From: Stenotrophomonas sp. UBA2629
GTDB lineage: Bacteria > Pseudomonadota > Gammaproteobacteria > Xanthomonadales > Xanthomonadaceae
Assembly: GCA_002359895.1 (NCBI GenBank)
Contig: DEOB01000010.1
Span: forward strand, 1,304,125 to 1,368,124
Direction of reading: 5' to 3'
Length of the DNA stretch: 64,000 bases
Shown here one piece after another: positions 26,573 to 35,658 of the stretch. Each line of letters starts with the position of its first letter. Position 1 is the first letter of the stretch. Position numbers and translations under genes: made by a program. Below the pieces are notes generated by a model. That model made no database searches. It was not told the origin of the DNA and saw only the letters and a program-made list of their open reading frames with translations.

Positions 26573-29290
26573 TCAAATCAACCCCTCATGTCTTGCAATC
26601 GCCACTGCCTCGGTGCGGCTGCTGGCGCCCAGTTTGGCGCTGATGTTGCGCAGGTGGGCTTTGATGGTGGTTTCGGAGACGAACATGCGTTGGGCCATTG
26701 CGCGGTTGCGTGCGCCCCCGGCCAGGTGTCGCAGCACTTCCAGTTCACGACGCGTGAGCGACTCGCGGCGTGTGGTGTTATGGGCGATGGTGGTCGGTGC
26801 CGGAGACAACGGCATGTGCGATGCAAGACGGGAAAGAAACTCCGTTGAAATTCCAAGCGGCTCGATCAGCGCGCCGTTCTGGTGCACCCACAGTTTCAGC
26901 AATGCCTGGAAGCGCGGGCCTTCATCGATAAAGCTGGCGATCATGCGTTCGCTGCTTGCGAGCTGCAGCGCTTCGGTGAGGCTTTGCAGTGCAGGGCCAA
27001 GCTTGCCTTCAGCATGGAATGTCAGGCTCAGCAATATCCTGAGTTTCAGGGACCGACGCTGATGCTGTGATTGAGAGGCCATGAGAATCGCCTGCCTGAG
27101 GTCGCCGACTGCCGAGCGGGCATCGCGCGCGGTGATCTGCAGCCGCCAGCGCATCACTACTGGGTTTTCGATGTCCTGCGCCGGCAGCTGATAGCCGGAA
27201 CGTTCGTGCCAGATATCCAGTGTTTCAAGGTGTTCCAGTTTCTGTGCGGCAGCATCGTGTTCGCCCTGCAGCCAGAGCAGCCGCACGTGCTCCAGCTGCG
27301 CGCTTGCAACTGCGCGTTCCAGCCCGAAGTCAGTTGCAACGTTCTCCAGCTCTTTGAGGTACTGCAGTCCGGCTTCGCGATCTCCACCTGCCAGCGCGAT
27401 GCGGGACGACAGTACGTATGACGTGATGAGCGCGTCCACCGTTCCATTCTCACGCGCATACGGCAGGCATTCGCTGAGGATGTGCTGTGCACGATCCAGT
27501 TCATCCAGCTCATATAGCGTCTCGGCCAAGGGAATGCCAACGTTCGCTCTTCCGCCGGGAAAGATGTTTGTTGCCTGCCGTTGTATCCGTTCATAGCTGC
27601 TTTGTAAGCCAGTCAATGCATGGCTTGGGCGTGCATGAATGAGTTCGGCTATGCCGTTGTTTGCTTCGCTCACCGCGCGGATGAACGTTGTGCGCAGCTG
27701 ATGGTCGCGGAGCATTGCTTGGGACATGAGCCGATGTGCGGCATCGTGCTGATTGGAGGCAATTTTGCAATAGGCGAGAATGCAGACCAACACGCCTTGC
27801 TCGAGGATCTGATCCGGATCCAGCTGCGGCAGCAGCGCGATACTCTGGTGGTGACAGGCTTCGATGTGGTCTGTCATGGACAGCTGCAGGCATTGCAGTG
27901 TTCGAGCTTGCCGGATCAGCCGCAGGTTGCCTGCGCTTGTTTCGATGTGCAGGAAATGATCGATGATGGGTTGCGCCTGTGCATTACGTCGGTTGAGCAC
28001 CAATGCCCACGCACGCGATAGATTCAGCGGGGTATCGGCTATCTGTTTGATCATTGTTGGTTGCAGCAACGCGAACCACCGCAGCAGCCGGCGTACCCGA
28101 CCCTCGGCAAGTAGTGTGTCGGCGTGCGCTGTGAGCAGCGCGATGGCGGCGTGTTGGTCTTGATCCTGCAGCAGATGCTCGATTGCGGAGAATGGCTGGT
28201 CATGATCCAGATACCACTGTGCGGCGCGCCGGTGCAGGCTGCGCAGGTCGGCCGGATGCGCGGTGCTGAGTCGCTCGTGCAGGAAGCTGGCAAAGAGCCC
28301 GTGGTAGCGATAGCGGGTGTGCTCGTTGTTCAACGGCAGCAGGAACACGTTATCGCGTGAAAGCTTCTCCAGCTGCAGCTTGCTGTCGAAACGTCCCGTG
28401 AGGTGATCGCAGAGTTCGGCGTTCAGTTCGTGAAGGATGCTGGTTTTCAACAGAAAGCCAAGCGTCTCCTCGGAAAGCTCATCAAGAATTTCTTCGGCAA
28501 GAAACTGCGCCAGTTCGGCATGCGAACCAGAGAAGGACGCAAAAAAGGTGCCGGGGTCAACATCAGCTGGCAACGCGAGAGCGGCCAGGTGAATGGCAGC
28601 GGGCCAGCCTTCGGTGCGGTCATGGAGGATGCCAGCATCCCGCGCTTTGATCGGCCGCCCCGGCCTTTGGGTGATCATCTCCATGCTTTCAGTAAGGCTG
28701 AATCGCAGTTCCGCATGTGAGAGCTCAAGAATCTGACTCCTCGAGCGTAGGCGGCCGAGGTGGAGGGCGGGGATGCTGCGTGTGCCGATCACAAGCTCGC
28801 CATGAGCGGGTAGGTGGTGCAGCAACTGCTCGATGAAATGCATCACGGAAGGATTCTGCAATGCCTCAAATTCATCCAGGATCAGACTGAAAGGCTTGCC
28901 AAAAGCTGCCAGTTGCTCGAGAAGCCCTGGGGAATCGGATGGAGACGCCTGGATGCCGCGCGAAATCATCTGCTGGTAGCCAGACTGCAGATGAAGCACA
29001 AAGCGATCCAGATCGTTGTCTGCGTTATCCAGGTTCATCCATAGCGTGGCCGCCTGGTGCTGCTGGCGCAGTGCGTGGTACTGCAGCAGCAGGCTTGTTT
29101 TGCCGAATCCTGCGGGCGCATGGATGAGAAGCAGCTTGCGGCTTGGAGCTGCCGCCTGCATCCGCGCCAAAAGCGGCGTTCGCCAAACCTGCGAGTCGGC
29201 GAGAGGGGGAGGTATGAATTTTGTCGCCAGCACAGTGGGGTAACAGTGCATGCTGGCCGGCGCGTTGGGGGCGTGCCTTGAGCGGTTCAT
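26573..29290 (-). CDS. MalT-type large LuxR-family transcriptional activator (LAL)
   Basis: A 905-residue STAND-type regulator. The N-terminal ATPase has the Walker A IHAPAGFGKTSLLLQYH (about residue 56) and Walker-B-like FSLILDEFEAL. A long helical, TPR-like middle follows. The C-terminal LuxR helix-turn-helix (about 838-905) is SLTRRELEVLRHLAGGARNR then SETTIKAHLRNISAKLGA. Family knowledge: ATP and an inducer trigger oligomerization and activation. It lies between the two divergent halves of the acyl-CoA island and is its likely regulator, sensing perhaps a CoA thioester. ATG 29251 (MHCYPTVLATKFIPP) is an alternative start closer to family practice. Confidence 0.9.
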   Translation of the reverse strand: MNRSRHAPNAPASMHCYPTVLATKFIPPPLADSQVWRTPLLARMQAAAPSRKLLLIHAPAGFGKTSLLLQYHALRQQHQAATLWMNLDNADNDLDRFVLHLQSGYQQMISRGIQASPSDSPGLLEQLAAFGKPFSLILDEFEALQNPSVMHFIEQLLHHLPAHGELVIGTRSIPALHLGRLRSRSQILELSHAELRFSLTESMEMITQRPGRPIKARDAGILHDRTEGWPAAIHLAALALPADVDPGTFFASFSGSHAELAQFLAEEILDELSEETLGFLLKTSILHELNAELCDHLTGRFDSKLQLEKLSRDNVFLLPLNNEHTRYRYHGLFASFLHERLSTAHPADLRSLHRRAAQWYLDHDQPFSAIEHLLQDQDQHAAIALLTAHADTLLAEGRVRRLLRWFALLQPTMIKQIADTPLNLSRAWALVLNRRNAQAQPIIDHFLHIETSAGNLRLIRQARTLQCLQLSMTDHIEACHHQSIALLPQLDPDQILEQGVLVCILAYCKIASNQHDAAHRLMSQAMLRDHQLRTTFIRAVSEANNGIAELIHARPSHALTGLQSSYERIQRQATNIFPGGRANVGIPLAETLYELDELDRAQHILSECLPYARENGTVDALITSYVLSSRIALAGGDREAGLQYLKELENVATDFGLERAVASAQLEHVRLLWLQGEHDAAAQKLEHLETLDIWHERSGYQLPAQDIENPVVMRWRLQITARDARSAVGDLRQAILMASQSQHQRRSLKLRILLSLTFHAEGKLGPALQSLTEALQLASSERMIASFIDEGPRFQALLKLWVHQNGALIEPLGISTEFLSRLASHMPLSPAPTTIAHNTTRRESLTRRELEVLRHLAGGARNRAMAQRMFVSETTIKAHLRNISAKLGASSRTEAVAIARHEGLI

Positions 29291-29627
29291 CGGGAATCAC
29301 CAGCCGGAGTCTGCTGCGTTCTTGCGGACGGTTGTGTTGACGCTTTGATGCGTGAGTAGTGCCATCAAGTCTGCGCCGCATGCAAGTGCTGCGGAAGTCT
29401 GTGATGCCATTGTGCTGATGGCCTTGGGCGGCTGCCTGTCGCGTCGGCGTCGGCACAACAGTAGTGCTGTGATGCGTGGGTACAGCTGTGAGGAGGAGCA
29501 GGGTGTCGCGCCTGATCAAAGCGCAAGGCGCCGGCAGCGTCGCGTTGAATTCGTTCAAGCGGACGAGGCCGCAGTTACGATCAGTTGCCAGACTGGCGCT
29601 CCAAACGTCATCAGGATGAGCCGGGTC
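29291..29627. other. Control region between the MalT-like gene and the divergent catabolic operon
   Basis: About 340 bases with no convincing gene; the plus frame continuing upstream of the thiolase has no family similarity. It must hold promoters for the two divergent units. I could not pick clear -35/-10 boxes. MalT-type proteins bind direct or inverted short repeats, but I see no strong repeat here. Confidence 0.4.
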
Positions 29628-30806
29628 ATGGCCGAAGCGTTTATCGTTGCCGCGGCGAGAACGGCCGGCGGGCGCCGGAATGGTCGGCTGTCTGGATGGC
29701 ACCCGGTTGACCTGGGGGCGAGCATCATCAACGCGCTGCTTGACCGTGCCGATGCAGATCCGCAACGGGTGGACGATGTGGTACTCGGTTGTGTCAGCCA
29801 GGCCGGCGAGCAATCCTGCAATCTGGCGCGCAATGTGGTGCTTGCCTCACGCTTGCCGGAGCGGGTTCCGGCCACCACCATTGACCGGCAGTGCGGCTCT
29901 TCTCAGCAGGCGCTCCATTTTGCCGCACAGGCGGTGATATCCGGCGCCATGGAGATGGTGATTGCCGCCGGTGTGGAAAGCATGAGCCGCGTGCCGATGG
30001 GGCTCCCGCATTCGCTGCCATTGCAGCACGGATTTGGCAACTACATCAGCCCCAACGTGCAGCAGCGCTATCCGAGCGTGGAGTTCAGCCAATACAGCGC
30101 TGCCGAGGCGATTGCGCGCGCATACGGTTTTGAACGCGACGCGCTTGATCGGTTCGCGTTGGCAAGCCATCAACGTGCGTCAGCGGCTACGCACGCAGGA
30201 AAGTTCACGGCTGAGATCGTGCCGGTGCCAGTGCGCGTAATGAAAGAGCAGGCGGCCAATGCTCCACATATGCAGGATGAAGGCATCCGCTTCGATGCAA
30301 GCCTGGAAAGCATCGGCTCGGTGAAACCGCTGATTGAAGGGGGCCGCATCAGCGCGGCCAGTGCCAGCCAGATATGTGACGGAGCATCGGGTGTGCTGGT
30401 GGTGAATGAGCGTGGTCTACGCAGTCTGGGTGTGGCACCGCTGGCACGTATCCACCAGATGACGGTGATTGGGCACGACCCGGTGATGATGCTTGATGCG
30501 CCCATTCCCGCCACCCGGCTGGCGCTCAGGAGAGCCGGCATGAAGCTGGCTGATATTGATCTGTATGAGATCAACGAGGCTTTCGCATCAATTCCGTTGG
30601 CGTGGCTGCATGAGTTGGATGCCGATCCCGAACGCATCAACGTATGGGGCGGCGCGATTGCCTTGGGGCATCCTTTGGGTGCGACGGGCACCAAGCTGAT
30701 GACCACGTTGATCCACGCGCTTCATGATCAAGGTAAACGCTATGGCCTGCAGGCCATATGTGAAGGTGGCGGACAGGCCAACGTCACCATCATCGAACGG
30801 CTTTGA
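29628..30806 (+). CDS. Thiolase (acetyl-CoA acetyltransferase family), copy 1
   Basis: A 392-residue thiolase. The nucleophile Cys is in DRQCGSSQQALHFAAQ, and the other catalytic segments are YEINEAFAS, GGAIALGHPLGATG and the C-terminal CEGGGQANVTIIERL (CxG motif intact). It would cleave 3-ketoacyl-CoA with CoA at the end of beta-oxidation, or condense acetyl-CoA. ATG 29628 (MAEAFIV) was chosen; ATG 29616 is also possible. First gene of the eight-gene plus-strand operon. Confidence 0.9.
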   Translation: MAEAFIVAAARTAGGRRNGRLSGWHPVDLGASIINALLDRADADPQRVDDVVLGCVSQAGEQSCNLARNVVLASRLPERVPATTIDRQCGSSQQALHFAAQAVISGAMEMVIAAGVESMSRVPMGLPHSLPLQHGFGNYISPNVQQRYPSVEFSQYSAAEAIARAYGFERDALDRFALASHQRASAATHAGKFTAEIVPVPVRVMKEQAANAPHMQDEGIRFDASLESIGSVKPLIEGGRISAASASQICDGASGVLVVNERGLRSLGVAPLARIHQMTVIGHDPVMMLDAPIPATRLALRRAGMKLADIDLYEINEAFASIPLAWLHELDADPERINVWGGAIALGHPLGATGTKLMTTLIHALHDQGKRYGLQAICEGGGQANVTIIERL

Positions 30807-30947
30807 GTCCATCGTCTGGTTGCTTTGTTCGCAACTGAATCAACCAGCAGAGATATGCACGATGGCGACGTCGTCTGAAAGGACGATGTGCCGGGCGATG
30901 GCGATGCCCAGGCTACATGCCACCAGCCACAGAGTGTGCAACCTGCG

Positions 30948-32111
30948 ATGGCATTTCAAAGAACACACTTCGCGCCCGAGCACGAACAGTTCCGGGATGT
31001 AGCGCGGCGCTTCATGCAGAAAGAGATAGGTCCGCATGCCGATCATTGGCGCGAGCAGGGTTTTGTCGACCGTGAGGCTTACCGAAAAACCGGGGAGCAG
31101 GGGTTCCTGTTGATGTGGGCGGGCCCGGAGTACGGCGGCAGCGGTGTACGCGACCTGCGCTACGAACAGATTCTGCAGGAGGAAAACATCCGCTTTGGCG
31201 ACCCGGCCTTTTACCAGAATCTTCATTCGATGGTGGTGGCACCTTACTTCGACAAGTTTGCCGATCAGGCGCAGAAGCAGCGATTTCTACCGCCTGCCAT
31301 CCGGGGCGACTGCATCCTCGCCATCGCCATGACCGAGCCCAACGCGGGCAGTGATCTGGCAGGTATGCGGACGCATGCCGAGGACAAAGGCGACCATTGG
31401 TTGCTCAATGGTTCCAAAACCTACATATCAAACGGGTTGCACGCCGATGTGGTGATCGTCGCGGCAAAGACCGATCCGCATGTTGCACATGCCATGGGGT
31501 TGTTCGTGGTTGAACGCGGTATGTCCGGCTTCAGCCGTGGCAGAAAACTGAAAAAGATGGGGCTTCACGGGCAGGACACCGCCGACCTGTTCTTTGATGA
31601 TGTCCATGTGCCCAAGGAGAACCTGCTTGGAGAGCCGACGAAAGGTTTCGCTTACATGGCGCAGTGCCTGGCGATCGAGCGATTGCAGGTCGCCATCGGC
31701 TCCATTGCTGCAGCACAGGTGGCGTTTGATCTGACCTTGGATTACGTCAAACAACGTCGTGCTTTTGGCAAACCACTTGGCATGCTCCAACACGTGCGCT
31801 TTACCTTGGCGGCACTGCGTGCCGAGATCAATGCCGCACAGTGCTTCGTCGACCAGTGCGTCATGCTTGGCAATGACGGCCAACTGAGTGTTGATAGCGC
31901 TGCATCCGCAAAATGGCTGGCCACCGAGCTGGAAGGCAAGGTGGTGGATCAATGTGTGCAGCTGCATGGTGGCGCAGGCTACATGGACGAGTACCGCATC
32001 AGCCGGCTGTACACCGATGCCCGCGTGTCCCGCATCTTTGCTGGGGCCAACGAGATCATGCTGGAGATCATTGGTCGCGGCCTCGGCCTGGACGAACGCA
32101 CGCCTGTATGA
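30948..32111 (+). CDS. Acyl-CoA dehydrogenase, copy 1
   Basis: A 387-residue FAD flavoprotein that makes trans-2-enoyl-CoA. Family segments are IAMTEPNAGSDLAGMRT, YISNGLHADVV, FDDVHVPKENLLGEPTKGF, QRRAFGKPLGMLQHVRF and the C-terminal QLHGGAGYMDEYRISRLYTD. At the C-terminal site it has FAGANEIML, as in long-chain and isovaleryl-type enzymes. Those use a Glu on an earlier helix; here AIERLQVAIG offers one. ATG 30948 fits the family start. It follows thiolase 1 after 140 bases and precedes thiolase 2 after about 170. Confidence 0.9.
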   Translation: MAFQRTHFAPEHEQFRDVARRFMQKEIGPHADHWREQGFVDREAYRKTGEQGFLLMWAGPEYGGSGVRDLRYEQILQEENIRFGDPAFYQNLHSMVVAPYFDKFADQAQKQRFLPPAIRGDCILAIAMTEPNAGSDLAGMRTHAEDKGDHWLLNGSKTYISNGLHADVVIVAAKTDPHVAHAMGLFVVERGMSGFSRGRKLKKMGLHGQDTADLFFDDVHVPKENLLGEPTKGFAYMAQCLAIERLQVAIGSIAAAQVAFDLTLDYVKQRRAFGKPLGMLQHVRFTLAALRAEINAAQCFVDQCVMLGNDGQLSVDSAASAKWLATELEGKVVDQCVQLHGGAGYMDEYRISRLYTDARVSRIFAGANEIMLEIIGRGLGLDERTPV

Positions 32112-32281
32112 ACTCAGGGGCAACACTGCAGAGCGGTGGCGGTTGCATGAAAGCTGAGTAAATCGTCCCTACGAACGATGATCGGTCATCACCCCGGAGC
32201 GAAGCTGCCTGCAAGCGACGCACAGGATGGCTATGAGATGCACCGTCATTCCCACGAGACAACGGCAATGCAGGCATCGTG

Positions 32282-33487
32282 ATGGGCGAGGCTTTCATCT
32301 ACGATCACGCGCGAACCCCGCGAGGGCGGGGGCGCGATGACGGTGCACTGCATCCGGTAACGCCGGTGCAGCTGATCAGCCAGGTATTGCAGGCACTGCG
32401 CATGCGCAATGACTTCGATCCGGGCGCTATCGATGATGTGGGCCTCGGTGTCGTCATGCCAATTGGCGAGCAGGGGGGCGACATTGCTCGCGCGGCACTT
32501 CTCGATGCCGGCTATGGCGAGAGTGTTCCGGGCTATCAGCTCAACCGCTACTGCACGTCATCGTTGGATGCGGTGAATCAGGCCGCTGCGGGTGTGATGT
32601 CCGGTGCGGCAGTGGCGATGATTGCCGGTGGTGTGGAATCCATGTCGCGCGTGCCGCTGGGTTCTGACGGCGGGCCTTGCTATAGCGATCCGCAGATCAT
32701 CCGTCGCTTTCCGTACATGCCCAATGGCGTGGCAGCGGATCTGATGGCTACCGTGCACGGCCTTGATCGCGAAACACTGGATGCGTTTGCGGTTGAAAGC
32801 CAACGACGCGCAGCAAGCGCCAGCGACTTGGGTTACTTCGACGGCGCGCTGGTGCCGGTGCGTGATGGGCTGGGGCAGGTGCTGCTCTCAAGAGATGAGG
32901 CGGTCCGCCCACAGACGACTGCCTCGGGCCTTGCTCAGCTCACGCCATCCTTCGATAGGCTGGGTGCTTTGGGATACGACGCCATTGCGCTGCGTCGTTA
33001 TCCGCAACTGGAAGCGATTGATCATGTGCATACCGGTGGCAACTCCAGTGGCATTGTTGACGGTGCCTCTGCAGTGCTGATCGGCATCGAGGCATTTGGC
33101 AGAGATTTCGGCCTGACGCCGCGCGCGCGCATCCGTGCGTATGCGCAGGTGGCGAGCGAGCCGCTGATCAGCCTGGGCGGCCCCATGCCTGCCACCGAGC
33201 GCCTGCTCAAACATGCGGGGCTGCAGGTGGAGGACATTGATCTGTTCGAGGTGAACGAAGCGTTTGCGGCCGTTCCGCTGGTCTACATGCGGCACTTTGG
33301 CATAGACCACAGTGCGTTGAATGTTGACGGCGGCGCTATCGCACTTGGCCATCCGTTGGGGGCCAGCGGCACGATTCTGTTGGGCACCGTGTTGGATGCG
33401 CTGGAACGGCGCAACCTGAGGACGGGGCTGGTCACGCTGTGCGCGGCGTCTGGCCAGGCCACCGCCACGCTGATCGAGCGCGTCTGA
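32282..33487 (+). CDS. Thiolase (acetyl-CoA acetyltransferase family), copy 2
   Basis: A 401-residue thiolase paralogue. The nucleophile Cys lies in LNRYCTSSLDAVNQAA, then FEVNEAFAAVPL and GGAIALGHPLGASG. The C-terminal Cys segment reads LCAASGQATATLIERV, so the usual CxGGG is CAASG here, closer to the FadI-type CAAGG. Activity is likely kept but substrate range may differ from copy 1. GTG 32279 directly before the ATG is an alternative start. It overlaps the next gene (TGATG), so the two are translationally coupled. Confidence 0.88.
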   Translation: MGEAFIYDHARTPRGRGRDDGALHPVTPVQLISQVLQALRMRNDFDPGAIDDVGLGVVMPIGEQGGDIARAALLDAGYGESVPGYQLNRYCTSSLDAVNQAAAGVMSGAAVAMIAGGVESMSRVPLGSDGGPCYSDPQIIRRFPYMPNGVAADLMATVHGLDRETLDAFAVESQRRAASASDLGYFDGALVPVRDGLGQVLLSRDEAVRPQTTASGLAQLTPSFDRLGALGYDAIALRRYPQLEAIDHVHTGGNSSGIVDGASAVLIGIEAFGRDFGLTPRARIRAYAQVASEPLISLGGPMPATERLLKHAGLQVEDIDLFEVNEAFAAVPLVYMRHFGIDHSALNVDGGAIALGHPLGASGTILLGTVLDALERRNLRTGLVTLCAASGQATATLIERV

Positions 33488-35658
33488 TGAAGGACAGCAC
33501 AAACCCGATGTCCATGGTGCAACTGCAGGTGGAAGCCTCTGGCGTTGCGGTCATCAACATCAATCAGCCGCAGCGCTCGGTCAATCTGCTCAATCCGGAA
33601 TTGATCGCCGCGCTCGCATCGGGCGTCGAATCGGTGCTGGGCAGGGACGAGATCAAGGGCGCGGTAATTACATCAAGCAAGGCCGGTTTCATCGCCGGTG
33701 CCGATCTGAGGGAACTTGCCGAAGCCTACACGCAAGGCATCAGCGCACACACAGCGGCGCGGCGGTTCAGTCGCGAGAACGCGTTGCTTCGTCGCATTGA
33801 AACGGGCGGTAAACCCTTCGTCGCCGCGATGAATGGGGTGGCGCTTGGGGGTGGGCTGGAGCTTGCTCTGGCCTGCCACCACCGCTTGTTGGTGGATCAT
33901 CCCAAGGCGCTGATTGGTTTGCCTGAAGTGACCGTTGGCCTGCTGCCCGGTGGCGGGGGAACACAGCGGCTGCCTCGCCTGATCGGTATCGAGGCCGCAT
34001 TGCTGTTGTTGCTCGACGGTGCGCCGGTGTCGCCGCGTCGTGCGTTTGCGCTGGGGATCGTCGATGCGCTGGTCGGCGCTGACGATCTTGTAGCGGCAGC
34101 GTGCGAGTGGGTGTTGCTGCATCCGCAGGCTGTCCAACCGTGGGATGTGCCGGGCTATCGCATACCGGGGGGGAGTGGCCCCTTGGCCGAGCATGCCAAT
34201 CGCAGCTTCGCGGGGCAGACGGCCGATATCCGCAGGCGTACGCAGGACAACTATCCGGCGCCGGTGGCGATTCTGAGTGCGGTCTATGAGGGAACCCAGC
34301 TTTCCATCGATCAAGGGCTGGCGGTCGAAGCACGCTACTTTGGTCAGCTGCTCGCAGGCCCGGTCGCGCGCAATCTCATGCGCACGATGTTCATCAATAG
34401 AGGGCGTGCCGACAAGCTGGAACGTCGCCCGGCGGCCGTGGCGCGGTCTCAAGTCCGGCGGCTGGGAGTACTGGGTGCCGGAATGATGGGCCGCGGCATC
34501 GCCCGGGTTGCCGCGCAGGCGGGCATCCAGGTGATTCTGCTCGATAGCGAACAGACGGTGGCCGAGCGTGGCAAGGCCGCGATTCGCGCGGGACTGGAGA
34601 AGGACGCCGCTCGGCATGGCGAAACTTCAGAGGCGGTTGATTCCGTACTCGATCGCATCACCGCTGTGCAGGATTTCCCGCTGCTCGCGGGCTGCGATCT
34701 GGTGATTGAGGCGGTATTCGAGAACCGGGCAGTCAAGGCAGATGTGATTCGTCGCACCGCGCAGTACCTGCCCGCATCTGCGGTGCTGGCCTCCAACACG
34801 TCCACGTTGCCGATCAGCGCGCTGGCCGAGTGCGGCCAACGACCGGCGCAGTTCATTGGCCTGCATTTCTTTTCTCCCGTGGAGCGGATGCCGCTGGTTG
34901 AAGTGATAGTGGGGCGGCAGACCGCTTCCGACACGCTGGCCAAGGCGCTGGACGTTGTTGCCCAGTTACGCAGAACGCCCATCGTGGTCAACGACAGCCC
35001 GGGCTTTTACACCAGCCGCATTTTCTGCAGCTATATCGACGAAGGCATGGCGATGCTGGTCGAAGGCATTGCGCCAGCGCTGATCGAAAATGCCGCGCGC
35101 ATGGCCGGTATGGCCACCGGGCCGTTGGCTGTTACGGATGAGGTGTCGCTGGACCTGCAGATGCGTGTTGTCGAGCAGGCTCAGGCAGACGGACTTCCGC
35201 AGGAGCGTTTACGGCTGCATGCTCAGCCGGTGATCGCCAAGCTCAATGCACTGGGCCGGCTGGGGCGCAAAAGTGGCGGTGGCTTCTATGCATTCGCCGG
35301 TGGAACAAAGCGGCTTTGGCCGGGACTGGCAGCGCTGTATCCGCCACGTGAGCAGCAACCCGAGGTGCAGGAGGTCATTGACCGTCTGTTGTTCATCCAG
35401 GCATTGGAGAGTGCGCGCTGCATGGAAGAGGGCGTTGTCACTGCACCGATGGATGCGGACTTGGGAGCGGTTCTGGGCTTGGGCTTCCCGCGGTGGACCG
35501 GTGGGCCGATTTCCTTCATCGACACGCTGGGCATTGAGTCCTTCGTGAGCCGTTGTACGCAACTGGCCGTCCACGGCACGCGTTTCGAGCCTTCCGCCTG
35601 GCTGCGCGAACGTGCCGAGCGCGGTGTGAGCTTTTACGAAGAGAAGCCCCATGCCTGA
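33487..35658 (+). CDS. FadJ/FadB-like bifunctional enoyl-CoA hydratase / 3-hydroxyacyl-CoA dehydrogenase
   Basis: A 723-residue fusion. The N-terminal crotonase domain (about 1-190) has both catalytic Glu contexts: NGVALGGGLELALACHHRLL and IGLPEVTVGLLPGGGGTQRL. The NAD-binding dehydrogenase domain starts LGVLGAGMMGRGIARVAAQAG (about 320), with LASNTSTLPISALA and the catalytic His in GLHFFSPVERMPLVEVI. Two C-terminal helical domains follow (NDSPGFYTSRIFCSYIDEG; LGFPRWTGGPISFIDTLG). It hydrates 2-enoyl-CoA and oxidizes the 3-hydroxy product to 3-ketoacyl-CoA. It overlaps its neighbours on both sides. Confidence 0.93.
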   Translation: MKDSTNPMSMVQLQVEASGVAVININQPQRSVNLLNPELIAALASGVESVLGRDEIKGAVITSSKAGFIAGADLRELAEAYTQGISAHTAARRFSRENALLRRIETGGKPFVAAMNGVALGGGLELALACHHRLLVDHPKALIGLPEVTVGLLPGGGGTQRLPRLIGIEAALLLLLDGAPVSPRRAFALGIVDALVGADDLVAAACEWVLLHPQAVQPWDVPGYRIPGGSGPLAEHANRSFAGQTADIRRRTQDNYPAPVAILSAVYEGTQLSIDQGLAVEARYFGQLLAGPVARNLMRTMFINRGRADKLERRPAAVARSQVRRLGVLGAGMMGRGIARVAAQAGIQVILLDSEQTVAERGKAAIRAGLEKDAARHGETSEAVDSVLDRITAVQDFPLLAGCDLVIEAVFENRAVKADVIRRTAQYLPASAVLASNTSTLPISALAECGQRPAQFIGLHFFSPVERMPLVEVIVGRQTASDTLAKALDVVAQLRRTPIVVNDSPGFYTSRIFCSYIDEGMAMLVEGIAPALIENAARMAGMATGPLAVTDEVSLDLQMRVVEQAQADGLPQERLRLHAQPVIAKLNALGRLGRKSGGGFYAFAGGTKRLWPGLAALYPPREQQPEVQEVIDRLLFIQALESARCMEEGVVTAPMDADLGAVLGLGFPRWTGGPISFIDTLGIESFVSRCTQLAVHGTRFEPSAWLRERAERGVSFYEEKPHA

